Origin: Podospora pseudocomata
Lineage: Eukaryota > Ascomycota > Sordariomycetes > Sordariales > Podosporaceae
NCBI RefSeq assembly: GCF_035222375.1
Contig: NC_085891.1
Coordinates: 1,798,001 to 1,862,000 of the forward strand
Reading direction: 5' to 3'
DNA length: 64,000 nt
Shown here: positions 46,082 through 57,405 of the stretch, piece by piece
Layout of the letters: every line of letters begins with the position of its first letter
Position numbering within the stretch: the stretch's first letter is position 1
Notes under the pieces: generated by a model
What the model saw: the letters and a program-made list of their open reading frames with translations, nothing else
Databases searched by the model: none
What the model was told of the DNA's origin: nothing
Translations under genes and position numbers: made by a program

Positions 46082-49000
46082 TGTCGGCGTCAGTTGATGT
46101 GTCTGGTGAACTGACAAAAAAGAGGAATCGAGTGATGGTGAGCAGTTGGAGTGAGGGCGAACACGCGGCGGGCGGGCGGTTCGTTTTGTTACCCACGACT
46201 GCTTGCTGTTGCTCTGCTTTTCCCAACGTTTTTCTGCGATCCCGCCAATCTGCACGTCACACTGACAGGGGTCCTTACACACAGCGGGGACCACTTTATG
46301 AAAGCGGAAGAAAAAAAGACAGGAGCAGCACGAGTCGAGAACCCCCAGCTGGTGCGATAGGAAGAGAGGAGAGAGGAGTGCCGGGAAAGAGCTCGGGATT
46401 TCCCTTGTTTATCATTATGTTTTTTTTTTTTTTGGTTTTTTCTTTTTTGGCTTTTTACTTTCTGACCTAGGCCGCCCTGGGTTGGCATCCAGCTCCAGCT
46501 GAGAAAGGGAGAGCCAGCCAACAACAGATCGGCCATCAAGGGTCTCACATCTTGACTGAAGAATGTCGCCCTGCCGCAAGCCAAAGGGGGACCCAGCGAG
46601 CCAGCGGCACGCAAACTGGCACTGCAGGATGTCACCTTGAGAACCTAAGGCACTAGCGCTTCAGGGTCCCAAGGGTCTGGAGATGCCCGAGAAACTCAAA
46701 AAATGGAGAGGCCGGTGGCGGCGAAGGCTACGAACGACAGGCGCTCATCCCGTCAAACCCAGCGATGCGATGGCAATTTGCAATGACAAGTGAAGGTTCG
46801 GATGATGCGGATCTGGACAGTGGAGGCAAGATCGAGCAGGCGCCGAGGGACAAGTGGAGTGAATCTCGAGCCCGGGCTCGATCCGGCCTCCTGGCACGCT
46901 TTCCCTTCAAGGCTCTAGCCGACTGCGAGCCGAAAAAGCGGGTGCTTCCAGACGAACGAGATGCCGCCGACCAGACATCCCGGACATTGATGTCCACAAA
47001 AGATGTGTTGCGATAAGATACTGACCGATCACATGTGATTTTGGACCCTTGCGGATGGGATGAAGCTGGAAAAGTCGCGATGCGAGTCTGGAAGACTTTC
47101 TCATCAGGGTTCTCTTGTGTTGCCATCCCACCAATTTGTGCCAGATGTATCTGCCGAGGTGCCTATTGTGCACGTTCTATTCGTCAATTCAATTCAACAA
47201 AAACTACAAAGATAGGCCGCCATTTGACCGCCCTCCTCCCCACTCATCCCCAACACTTGCTGCAGGAGCGCACAACAGTCTTTCCCGCCCGCTTTTCCGG
47301 GGCTCTGCATGGACGCCCACTGCATACGCAAGTTTCAAGGGCGGCGGCGAATCCCTTGGCGCATTTTTCGTTTGGGATGGAATCCCGTCCGTCCGCGAAA
47401 AGCTTCATCAGATGTCAAACTTTGGGACGACCCACGCCACGAACCAGTTCATGAGTCGCGCCTTCCACCAAATCCGTAGTCCGTACACGAACATCGAGGT
47501 CGAGGTGTTACGGTCATAAGAAAACACCGGCGGTTGTGCTGGTGGCACCAATATGGAAGACACTGATGAGAATAGCACAGAAAACACTGGGTTGCAGATC
47601 TCTCTGGGTTGATTCAGCGCCGCCACTTACACAATCAACGACCATGCGATCGGCAAGCGGGGGATCTTCCATCAGACGTCTGCCAGAAAAGGCAACGGTC
47701 AAAGGCAAACTATGAGATAATAGCGGCTCCGTGACAGCACCGGCCGGTGGCCCGGACATTGAAACCGATCTCCGGGTCTCCATATCCGGCGCCGTCTTTG
47801 ACCGACTTCTGTTGTTGAAGCCCTCGTTATCTTATCCTGCTCCACATTCGGGCCGGCCCCACGCTGTTCTGACCGATGTCTTTATTAGTCTATCGACGAA
47901 CATTGAGGCCTTCCATTCCAGGTGTGCCGAAAACCGATGTTATGTCACAGATGACAATATCATCTTGATGCGGAACGGCACTTATCAGCAGTCCATTGAG
48001 GCTCATCAGCCATTGTTCTGTGTTCGATACCTATTCGTTTGCATCATATCCCTCCGTCCGGTAGTGTACATGAGAAGGCAAGAGGACGCACCAACGGACG
48101 CACGAACGTAGAGCAACGGCGCTTCCACTTCTGGGTCTCTAATTTGCAATGTCAAGGCACCCCTCAGACTTGCTGTCAAAATGTTGTGTGCGTGGTGTCT
48201 CGAGCTGTGTTTGAGAGTCTGGTCATTGAACCCTATCTGCGTGTAATTCCTGCGTTCTGATTGGTCCAACCTCAGGGTCTGAGTCGTAAAACGGCAGGTG
48301 CTGGTCTGTGCAGCCATCAGAGTCTCTTCCTTTGAACTTTTAGCTGATGGCGAAAGAACACAAGAGTTCCAGGTTGGTACAGTGCTGCTCAAATGATGAA
48401 AAGTCTCCGTCCGGGCTATGGAAAACGAGGCGAGTATTCGACTTATCAAGTTTACATATACGACTTTGAGCTGGAGGTCTATGATATTCAAGTTAAAATC
48501 TTGTGGCAAACGCGCGCCTTCAGACAACTGAATCATCGACCTGCGCATACAAGACACTGAATTGTCTCACCACTATCGTGCTCTGATCGATTTAATACTG
48601 ACTGGCATCTTATCAGTTTCGCCGAGACTCGTTTCAAGCTCAACTGCAGCACGCCGCCACCCCAGCCAAGCCTATTCTCATACTAAACACCATGTGTTTC
48701 TCTCACCACCACACTGAGCTTGTCGTCTGGTGGTCTGACTTCTGAGAGAAGGAGATATATGCAGTGTCCACTCGCGCTCTTCAACCTCGTCCTCCATTTG
48801 GCATCTGAGAGTCATGAAGTTGGGCACCACAATGACGCAGTTCTCAGAGCTGGGATAGTTGATACGCTTATAAGTATATATTCCCAATACGAATACGATT
48901 TTCCTTGTTCAACCCCAAGCTTGTCGAGATACTCACACATTGCCTCCATATTGCCAGACGGTTGGCTGTTCACCTTATCCCAGCTTGCTTGGGTACAGAC

Positions 49001-49109
49001 GCCCATGTGGCTGCTATTCTATTCTCTCATACGCCCCTTTGACAGGACGCTCGCTGAATTGCCAAAAGGCATTGCTTCATTTCATATTACTTTGTAATTA
49101 ATTCTCAAC
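46082..49109. other. Divergent region between the elongase and the secreted-protein gene
   Basis: 3 kb with no supportable gene. A T run lies near 46421-46434. The plus-strand frames at 47035-47519 overlap each other and have no domain-like content. Both promoters must lie here. Confidence 0.5.
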
Positions 49110-50725
49110 ATGCATTTTCGACAAACACTTACAGCCCTGACAGGCTTGGTTTCGTCAGTGGTAGGAGGTAAGTCTTCCAAGCCCTGTACTTGTTCAAGCT
49201 CACTTGCTGACAGATAACAACAACGCCAGCCCCTATTGACCGCAGCACAACGTCAGGGGGGAAGCTCAAGAACGCTACCAACGATGAGAAGCGATCTCTT
49301 TTTGACACTATTCTTCCTCCCCTCGGGAACCACAACATCATTCTTCCTGGGGCAGGTCTCAATGTCCTCATTGGCAGCGCCATCAGCCAACTTGCTCGGA
49401 TTGCTGAGCTAGAGCTGGCGGCGCTGATCGGATCACAATTCGCCTTGGCTATTCAGCTTGAGACAATCAAAACCAACATTCGTATCAATCATTTCAGGGC
49501 CCAGTTCCCACACGTGGTATGTTCTCTTCGGTACTACTCAAGTGTGCTACTAACTTCTTCCCCCCAGAACTGCGTCATTATTTGTGTAACAAACGTTCTA
49601 GATCAACGAGATCCAAACAACATCAACAACCGCTACCTTCTCAACCAGCTCCGTATCGACAACGGCTTCCCAGACAAGGAGCTACTGATCATGGTCACCG
49701 ACTCCCAGCAAATGACCATTGTTCCTACCCCCACACCAGTGACGGACTTTTCCCAGAACCCAGTCAACTCTGTCATTCCAGACCTAAACCTCAGTCCAAT
49801 CACCAACAACAACAACAACTCGACACAAGCAGACACCCTTTCCTCCTCTCTAGCTGACACCACCGCTTCCCTCGAATCAGAATCAACCCTCTTCCCCACG
49901 ACCACCACCCTACCAGACAACACAAACAACGCAGCCCAACCGACCTCTTCCCCCATCTCCCCCAGCCCAACTCAACAGCCAGCCTCCTCCCTCGATCTCG
50001 GCTCTTTGATCCAGCCTACTTCCTCACCTCAACCCCGTGGCAAATCCCCTCGCCAGATCAACCTCGTCAACCTCCCAGCAGACCTCTCCTCCCTCCCCAA
50101 CAACGACAACCTCGATTTCACCCACCTCCTGAACCAATCCCTCCTCCTCCCCTTCGGCTCAACTGCCCCGACGTTCGGGTCATCGCTGGGTTTGGTGCTG
50201 GCAGACCCAGCAGCTATTATTTTGCCAGGGCAAAAGGAAATATTTGTCGACACGCTGGCTAGTCTGCAGGGTAACTGCCTTGCTTTGCAGTTGGGCCTGG
50301 GGAATACGGGGCTAGGTCTGGGGGGGGTAGGGTTTGATGGGCAGTTGTTTGGGAGTTTGGAGGAGTTGATTCAGGCGGGAGTGGGTGGGTTGGTCGGTGG
50401 TGGTGGTGGTGGGTTGAATCTGGGACAGCCGGTGATTCCGCCGGGGGTTATTGCTGCGAATCCGGATTTGGCGGATGAGGGGGGTGTTGATTTGGTTAGG
50501 ACTGTTACGGAGGAGCTGGGCTCGACTGAGACTGACACGGCTACGTTGACGGATGTTTTGACGGGTACAACAACCACGGCGGAGGATGTGGCGACAGGGA
50601 CGGGTATTGCTACTGTTACGGATGGGCCGACGGCCACTGAGACGGGTGTTGCTACGTCGACGGAGGGTGAGGTTGAGGAGACTGCTTCTGCTCAGGCTAG
50701 GGTCAGCAGGAGGAGGAGGGCATAG
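49110..50725 (+). CDS. Secreted or cell-surface Thr/Gly-rich protein, function unknown
   Basis: I do not recognise this gene. Three exons, 49110-49167, 49230-49516 and 49568-50725, join in phase to give 500 aa. Exon 1 encodes a signal peptide (MHFRQTLTALTGLVSSVVG). Residues 40-160 form a compact, probably folded domain without low complexity: DTILPPLGNHNIILPGAG, then LARIAELELAALIGSQFALA, then INHFRAQFPHV-NCVIICVTNVLD, then RYLLNQLRIDNGFPDKEL. Residues 170-280 are Thr/Ser/Asn/Pro-rich, likely O-glycosylated. Then comes a Gly/Leu-rich region with a Gly run and an acidic Thr-rich tail (about 410-485) ending in SRRRRA. No clear GPI site is seen. Intron 2 is 51 nt, a multiple of three with no stop, so retention would keep the frame. 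The composition fits a cell-wall or matrix protein, which is inference. Confidence 0.82.
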
Positions 50726-52006
50726 ATTATGTCGGGCTTTTTCTGTTCAAGGTGTGTTTATGAGTCCATGATCTGACGAGATTTCGGCGTTGGGGTGGGC
50801 TTGTGGGTTGTCTGGCTTCAGTTGACCAGATTGTACATATCGTCATTCTTTTGAATATAATAATGGAATTTACTCATCCGCTTTACCTTTGCATTACTTT
50901 TGGATGTCTCTTTCACGTTGTATATAAGGCACATGATGCGCGTATGTAAGATCCTGTTCGATAGAAATGCCCCAAGATGAATGGTACAGTCTTCTTGAGG
51001 CATGTGCTTTCTAACCATGATATAGTATCGTGAGATGCAGAAAGATTTCGACGAGATGTGTTTGAGGATATCCGCAAAGGTTGACCTGCGAGGCCCTCGT
51101 CAAGTTCCAGGAACACCAAGTACCAAGGTCACAGCTTCCGTGGGTATGATCTAAGGTAGCCCAGTTTCCCTTCAACAGGACGTTGTGTTGTTCACGTTGG
51201 TCTTCATATCAAATGAATTAACTGGGAGAAAATCGGCTGGGCTAATAACAATGATGATGATAGAATGAATCCATAATTGGCCAGTTCTTTCAGGACGTCA
51301 TGTTTGCCAAGACTACCGGACTTGGAGAGAAGCATCTCCTATGTAAGGGGTTACGTAGTTTGAACCAGTTGGGTTTGTTTGTGCGGCATGATCGCAGGTA
51401 AATATCTGTTGAGGAACAACATGTGACGCTTTTTGAAGAGAACCAGCTTACATCATGATACCATCTGAAATACTCTCTCAGCCATGAACATGTACCCGGT
51501 TTCGGAGGGCATGATGAGACGAAATGCCACCGCAGAGGGATTTAATGGACTCGCCTGTCGCTCGGATTGCCCCTCAATCGCAACCCTTTTTCTGCCTCGC
51601 GGCCCGTTTGAATCGCAACGGATTGCCCCGCCGTTGCGATTGCGCTGCCTGCCCCCAACCGCCATGGCATGTAAATATTCAACACAGACAGGGGGCCCGA
51701 GAACATATTTACCAAGGTGTCACAGTAAACCTCAAAACACCCACCGCTATTCGATGGCAAAACAATTACGTCTCCATTTACCCCGGAATCTACTTACAGC
51801 TGCCAAGTTTTCTTGTTACCGTACGGTAAGCATTTCCCACATTCAGTGACTCAGGCAGACCCCACCACAAAACCCCGCGCTCAATTCGCCTCGCCTCAAT
51901 TCAAGCTGCCATTGAAGAATCGCAAAAACAACGACACCTCAAGTGTTTCCCCTCTGAATCTCCCCAACGACTGAAGCAAGCAGTGTTGCCTACGGAACGA
52001 ATCACC
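50726..52006. other. Intergenic region between the secreted-protein gene and ADE12
   Basis: 1.3 kb between two genes on the same strand, with the 3' UTR of the first and promoter of the second. Frames at 51484-51849 overlap on both strands and are not recognisable. Confidence 0.55.
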
Positions 52007-53722
52007 ATGCCGACTACCATTATTCTTGGTTCCCAATGGGGTATGTCAATAATGTCAATTTCGTCTGGACCACCGTTACGGCCAGACGAAAATTTGCGGT
52101 CGGAACTGTCGCTAACCCTAACCCTTGAACTGTAGGTGACGAGGGCAAGGGCAAGCTCAGCGATATCCTTTGCCAGAAGGCCCAGATCTGCGCCCGCGCT
52201 GCTGGAGGTCACAATGCTGGTCATTCAGTTGTGTAAGTCACCCCATGGTGAACCAATTGCTGTTGTGGAATGAGTTCCGAGTTGCTAATGGAAACGGTGC
52301 TGTTTGTGTGTAGTGCCAATGGCGTTTCGTACGAGTACGGAGATACCTCTATGCCCCTGACTACTACTACTACTACTACTATCCGACGACGCGCGAATTG
52401 ACACTTGTGTTTTCTGCCAACAGCTTCCACTTGCTCCCATCAGGCTTGATCAACCCCAACTGCGAGAACCTCATCGGCTCCGGCGTCGTCGTCAACGTCG
52501 AGGCTTTCTTCAAGGAGCTCAATGCGCTCGAGGAGAAGGGTCTGAAGCACGTCCGCGAGAAGATCCTCATCAGCGACCGCGCCCATGTCAACCTCACACT
52601 CCACGCCGCCGTCGACAGGGCGGAGGAGGCTCAATTAGAAGGAAACAAGAAGATTGGCACCACCGGCCGCGGCATCGGCCCATCATACGCCACCAAGGCC
52701 AGCCGGAAGGGTATCAGGGTTCACGAGATCTTCAAGGAGGCCGTCTTTGAGAAGAAGCTGCGCACTCTGGCCGAGGGGTATAAGAAGCAGTTTGGCGAGC
52801 TTTTCGAGTACGACGTTGAGGAGGAGATTGCCCGCTTCCGCGAGTACAGGAAACTGCTTCCCAACTTCGTCTGCGACGGCCCCAACTTCATTGATCAGGC
52901 CCAGAAGAGCGGACGGGACCTCTTGATTGAGGGTGCCAATGCCCTGATGTTGGATATTGACTATGGCACCTACCCCTACGTCACTAGCAGCAATACTGGT
53001 TTCGGTGGTGCCGTTACTGGTCTTGCGCTCGACTACAAGCAGATAAAGGAGGTTATTGGTGTCGTAAAAGCTTACACCGTATGTCTCTCTCACCATCATT
53101 CAGATCTGAGCCATGTCGTGCTGACCCCCTTGTTAGACCAGAGTTGGTGGTGGTCCCTTTAAGACCGAAGACCTCGGTGAGGCCGGCACCAAGCTCCAGG
53201 AGATTGGCCGTGAATGGGGTGTTTCTACTGGCAGGAGACGTAGGTGCGGCTGGCTCGACCTTGTCGTGCTGAAGTACTCTCAGCTCATCAACAACTACAC
53301 ATCGTGGAACTTGACCAGTATGTTGTTTTCATAACACGAGGGTATTTAGTTGGCTAACAATTCCTCTCCAGAGCTCGACATCTTGGACACATTCCCTACC
53401 ATCAAGGTTGCTGTCGCCTACAAGGACAAGGAGACCGGCGAGGTCATCGAGCACTTCCCCGCCGACCTCGACTACCTTGACACTCTCGAGGTTGTCTACA
53501 AGGAGTTTGAGGGCTGGCAAACACCCATCACCTCGGTCAAGACCTTTGACGCCCTTCCCGCGCAAGCACAGGCGTACGTCAAGTTCATTGAGGAGTTCAC
53601 TGGTATCCCCGTGAAGTGGATCGGTACTGGCCGTAAGTTTCCTGTTTGAACCCCTTATCTCTCTACCGAGAAGATGCTGACATGAGACACCAGCTGCGCG
53701 CGACGACATGATTTATCTTTAA
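52007..53722 (+). CDS. ADE12: Adenylosuccinate synthetase
   Basis: GTP-dependent ligase that joins aspartate to IMP, the first committed step from IMP to AMP in the cytosol. Seven exons join in phase: 52007-52040, 52136-52232, 52314-52334, 52424-53078, 53137-53317, 53372-53632 and 53694-53722, giving 425 aa, the normal length. Diagnostic motifs are the N-terminal loop GSQWGDEGKGK with its catalytic Asp, GGHNAGHSV with the catalytic His, the IMP-binding stretch [46 protein letters not shown], and the C-terminal TRVGGGPF and [12 protein letters not shown]. It ends at [12 protein letters not shown]. Exon 3 is only 21 nt and exon 7 only 29 nt. Intron 1 contains a telobox-like CTAACCCTAACCC, which also supplies branch-point candidates. 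Intron 3 holds an (ACT)n run. Confidence 0.97.
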
Positions 53723-54625
53723 GCAAGCAAAGCAAAATGTCTGCTTCGGCGAGAGTTTGCGGAATGTTTGGAGAGGGTGTTAGACTCATAGATTCCCCTT
53801 TTCTTTCTGGCTTTTCTTTTTTTGTAAAGAGAGAGGAAGGGAAGGGAGGGTTTTGCAAAAAGAAAAATGATGGGAGGCAACGGCGTCCCCCCCCCTTTTT
53901 TTTTTTCCTGTTTGTTTACTGTTACATACCTAGGGTACATAACCTTACCTTACCTTATAAAGTCATGGCGTCCCTGCGGAAACTGTTTGGGGTGGCGAGA
54001 GGCTTTTAGATATCCTTTAAAAAAATACCCTGGTTTAGATTGATGATGGTCTTGGTTGGCTTTTTGGTGGTTGTGTTGTATGCTTGTGATATACGATTTA
54101 AGCTCGAGAACAGATGACCACGGAACATTTTTTTTGGTGACTCACACACACGGTAGATATTCTCGTATTTCGTCTTTTTAACACACGTAGTTGGTATGCC
54201 ACAAGGTCTTCACTTTTGCACATTGCGACGGCTTCACCACAAACCTGATGAAAGCTATGTAGGTTGACAACTGGTTCAACGACTCTGTAGACGAGCCGTA
54301 GCCTCCGGTAGGTACCTACTGACCTAGCTATATCTTCGTTTGACCTTACCGTCTCCACATTGGCCAGAATTATGGGCTCATGCGAAGCAAATTCTTTTCT
54401 TTTCCACATCTTCTGGCCACGGATTCACCTCAACCTAGGTTACCTAGTTAGCCACGGAAAGAGAGGCTTGGGGAAACTGAGATTAGGGTATTTGGTGGCG
54501 GAAATCTTACAACGCCCAGCCAATTTTAAAATTCATCCATCATTGATAAGTTTTTGCTCTGGTAGAAAATTCCCCGAGTATGGTTCAAATATTTGATTCA
54601 TTCGTAGTGAGATTGATCAGAAGAA
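53723..54625. other. Intergenic region between ADE12 and the HNH gene
   Basis: About 900 bp. The first part is the ADE12 3' UTR with a T run near 53898-53909. CCTAGGTTACCTAG-type motifs occur near 54430-54450. No gene is visible. Confidence 0.6.
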
Positions 54626-55806
54626 ATGGCCGCCATTTATGAGCATCCCTTTGTCTCGACGGCAGACATTGTGGCCGAATCGAGCTCATTGAGTTCTTTG
54701 GGTTCCCCTGCTTTGTTCTCGAAAGACTCCGAGTTGACCCCCGTTTCGGAGGTTATAAGAAGAGAGAGGGCGTTGGCGTTGAAGGTCGATTCTCTGGATG
54801 CTTTGAGAAGTTATATCCCCAGAGGGAAAATGGACGATACCAGGCAGGTTCTAGAGGCCTTCGTTCATGATTTACCTCTTGAAGGAGGTAGAATTCTTAT
54901 GCAGGAGATTGTGGACTCATCCGCCACTCCCAAAAAACTGCTGCAGTTGAGGAATTTTTGGTGGATGCCATACTGAAGCCAGGCAAGCCAGTTTCATTGG
55001 TGTTCATCAAGCAAATTACTAACATTTATACCCTATTTAAAGTTCGGCAGTGCGGCAACCTAGTCATAACAGACGGATTGGATCCTGACTTCGGAAACGA
55101 AGTGAACCGCCATATGTCAGAAATCGAGAGCTCTGCCAGAAATGAGCAGGCAGCTCTTCGAACTTCTTGTTTGAAGAAAGATGGGCACCGCTGTGTACTA
55201 AGCGGGTTCTATGAAGAGCAATTCTACAAAAAACAACTGTCCGCCCATGAGCAGGTGGGGAAGGAATGGGAACCCCTCGCCGCGTCACATATAATCCCGT
55301 TCGCCCTTGGGAAATTTGACGAGAGCAATGCCGAAGAGGTGAGTGTAGTGACCCCGTTATCAATATGAGTATTTCAACCAACGGGAACTCACCTATAGAC
55401 ACGCAAAACGGCGATCATCTGGTGGGCAATTTGGAGATATTTTGGAACTATCAACCTACAACACATGCGGCCAGAAACCATCAAAAAGCCAGAGAACGCC
55501 ATAATGCTCACTCAGTTCTTCCATGACGCGTTTGACAAGTTTCAGTTTGCGTTTGAACCGAAGCCAGAGGTAAGCTAAGATACCTATGAGAGAGAATACC
55601 AGTAATCACGTCTCGGCTGCTAAGAAGGGGGTGATAACCTCATTGCTACCACGTACATATCTTCGGCGACGGTTATGGCCGCGGGACGCTGTCGAGAGCC
55701 CCTCAAACAGTTACTTTCAAACAACATGACACCTCAGCGCGTGCTGCTCCGCTCCCAGACCCCAATCTGTTGAGAGTCCATTATGTCCTCTGCAAGATAT
55801 TCAACG
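54626..55806 (+). pseudogene. HNH-endonuclease-domain gene of a fungal expanded family, probably decayed
   Basis: From ATG 54626 the product runs through a conserved-looking helical region (RRERALALKVDSLDALRSYIPRG, DDTRQVLEAFVHDLPLEGGRILMQEIVDS). At LRNF the frame breaks in a T run (54953-54957), and the continuation LVDAILKP lies one frame over. The HNH region follows: CLKKDGHRCVLSG, then EPLAASHIIPFALGKFDESN. Next is a good donor at 55339 (GAAGAG-GTGAGT) with acceptor ending about 55398, leading into KTAIIWWAIWRYF and MLTQFFHDAFDKFQFAFEP. A further conserved stretch (YHVHIFGDGYGRG, VTFKQHD, PLPDPNLLRVHYVLCKIFN) at 55650-55806 is cut off from the previous exon by in-frame stops. An alternative is a short intron 54888-54946, which restores the frame but would drop well-conserved residues. 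Two independent breaks make decay likely, unless there are assembly errors. The biochemical role of the family is unknown. Confidence 0.7.
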
Positions 55807-56693
55807 TAAGTCAAGAGCCTACTTGTGTATAGCCTCTACAGCAGAGGCCAGTAAACAACAGGAACAGATACTAGTTACCTGAACTACCCTGACGAAACAG
55901 ACCGAGCCATGCCTGAAATGGGGCTTAACAAACAAGATTGAAGAGGCCTCAGATTGAATGAGAGCTACACTAGACTGATCTGTGTTTATGGTTAGATAGA
56001 ATCAGGAATTGAACTGCATGTTTCCGCCGCGATAAACAGAAGAATCATTCATATATTGGTGGCTAAAGAGAAATTCTAGCTGTGCACCCCTCCCGCCCCC
56101 CTTTTTGCTAACCTGGCATCCCCTGGGGTTAGGGTGCAGGGAGTTTTCATCTCCTGATAGGGTTTTCTGGGAGTGAAGAGCTTTGCAGATCAGAGGTGTT
56201 TTGTTTGTTGTTGATACAGATATTGCTAACAAAAACATGAACTAAGTAGTCACTTTTGTCTACCAGGTAGGTGCTACATCTTGATGTTTGTAACCTAACT
56301 GCATAGGTAGGTTGCTTTACTCACACTCTCCGTACGTACCACAATCTCAATCAGCAAACAAGCATACCCAAGGTAGTCCACACCAGTCTGCTTTTCAGAA
56401 CCAGCTGAAAGATCATATGAACAGGTTTTTTTTTTTCGATGTCACTTTTCACATATATATCTCTTTACACAAATAATACAGGTTAGGACCTCTCCTTCTT
56501 CTAATGTGCTTCGGGAAACACACACCACTGGTAAATGAGGTTACGTTGCATGGCATGTATACAGTAGGTAAGGTAGGTACTTGACCACACTCACAGTAGT
56601 AGTCAAAACTTGATCCCACAATCATTGATTGGCCTGTGCTTTTACATATTTTCATCAGTGGACCAAAATGTCTCTTCCGTAATGTCAAGTAGG

Positions 56694-56713
56694 GTATATA
56701 TATATATATATAT
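56694..56713. repeat. TA microsatellite
   Basis: About ten TA units between AGGG and GTAGGC. Confidence 0.8.
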
Positions 56714-57379
56714 GTAGGCAGCATATTACCCCGGCTGGCAGGGACCAGATCATGATCAGTTGCAAGAAGGTTAGGGCTATATATGTATATATCTATGCCG
56801 ACTGTACTACCTAGGTATATTACTCAAGTCCGTGATAATGATCATCACCGGACATGTTATCAAAGTACATATATTAATAATATTCTTGGTTTCTTTGCTA
56901 GATGCTCTCAATCCTTTCGTCATTGGGGGGCTGCTGGCTCTGGGAGAGGCGGAAAAGAAAGGCTTGATGAACTACCTTACTCTGCTGGTGGTTCATAAGC
57001 GCCGTCTTGTTCTCTCTCAATCTCATGGTTAAGAGAGCATAGTGAGGGAAGAAAGTGAGAAGCAATGGGATGAAAGCAATGATTAAAGTAGTAGTCGATG
57101 AGAAAAGCTACCTACCAATGAACGAGTCGGTGGCCCCAGGGAGATGTATGTGATTTAACTGCCGTAGACTCACCAAAATGAGAACCTATCTAGATAGGCT
57201 CACAGTCAACGATTCGGGAAGATCAAGGGAGTGTATCCTGATAGGGAAGGAGGTTTGCCGGAAGTCTTTTTACACTTGGCAAATCTCTACTTCGGATGAT
57301 GATGATGGGTAGGAGAATCTCTCGTTTCACTTTCTTGGTTTTACCCTCTGCTCAAGGTGGGATTTGCAGCGTCTGTCAT

Positions 57380-57405
57380 CTATATATATATATATATATA
57401 TATAT
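57380..57405. repeat. TA microsatellite
   Basis: About twelve TA units, flanked by CATC and GTTCTTGG. Confidence 0.8.

Noticed and set aside
44624-46114. 496-codon open frame on the plus strand antisense to the elongase
   Set aside because: It runs through both exons and the intron of the elongase and is rich in Gly, Asp, Glu and Val, as expected for the complement of a membrane-protein gene.
54888-54946. 59-nt intron to explain the frame change in the HNH gene
   Set aside because: It would restore the frame, but the donor is weak (GTAGAA), the branch site poor, and it would remove residues that look conserved. A one-base change in the T run explains the data better.
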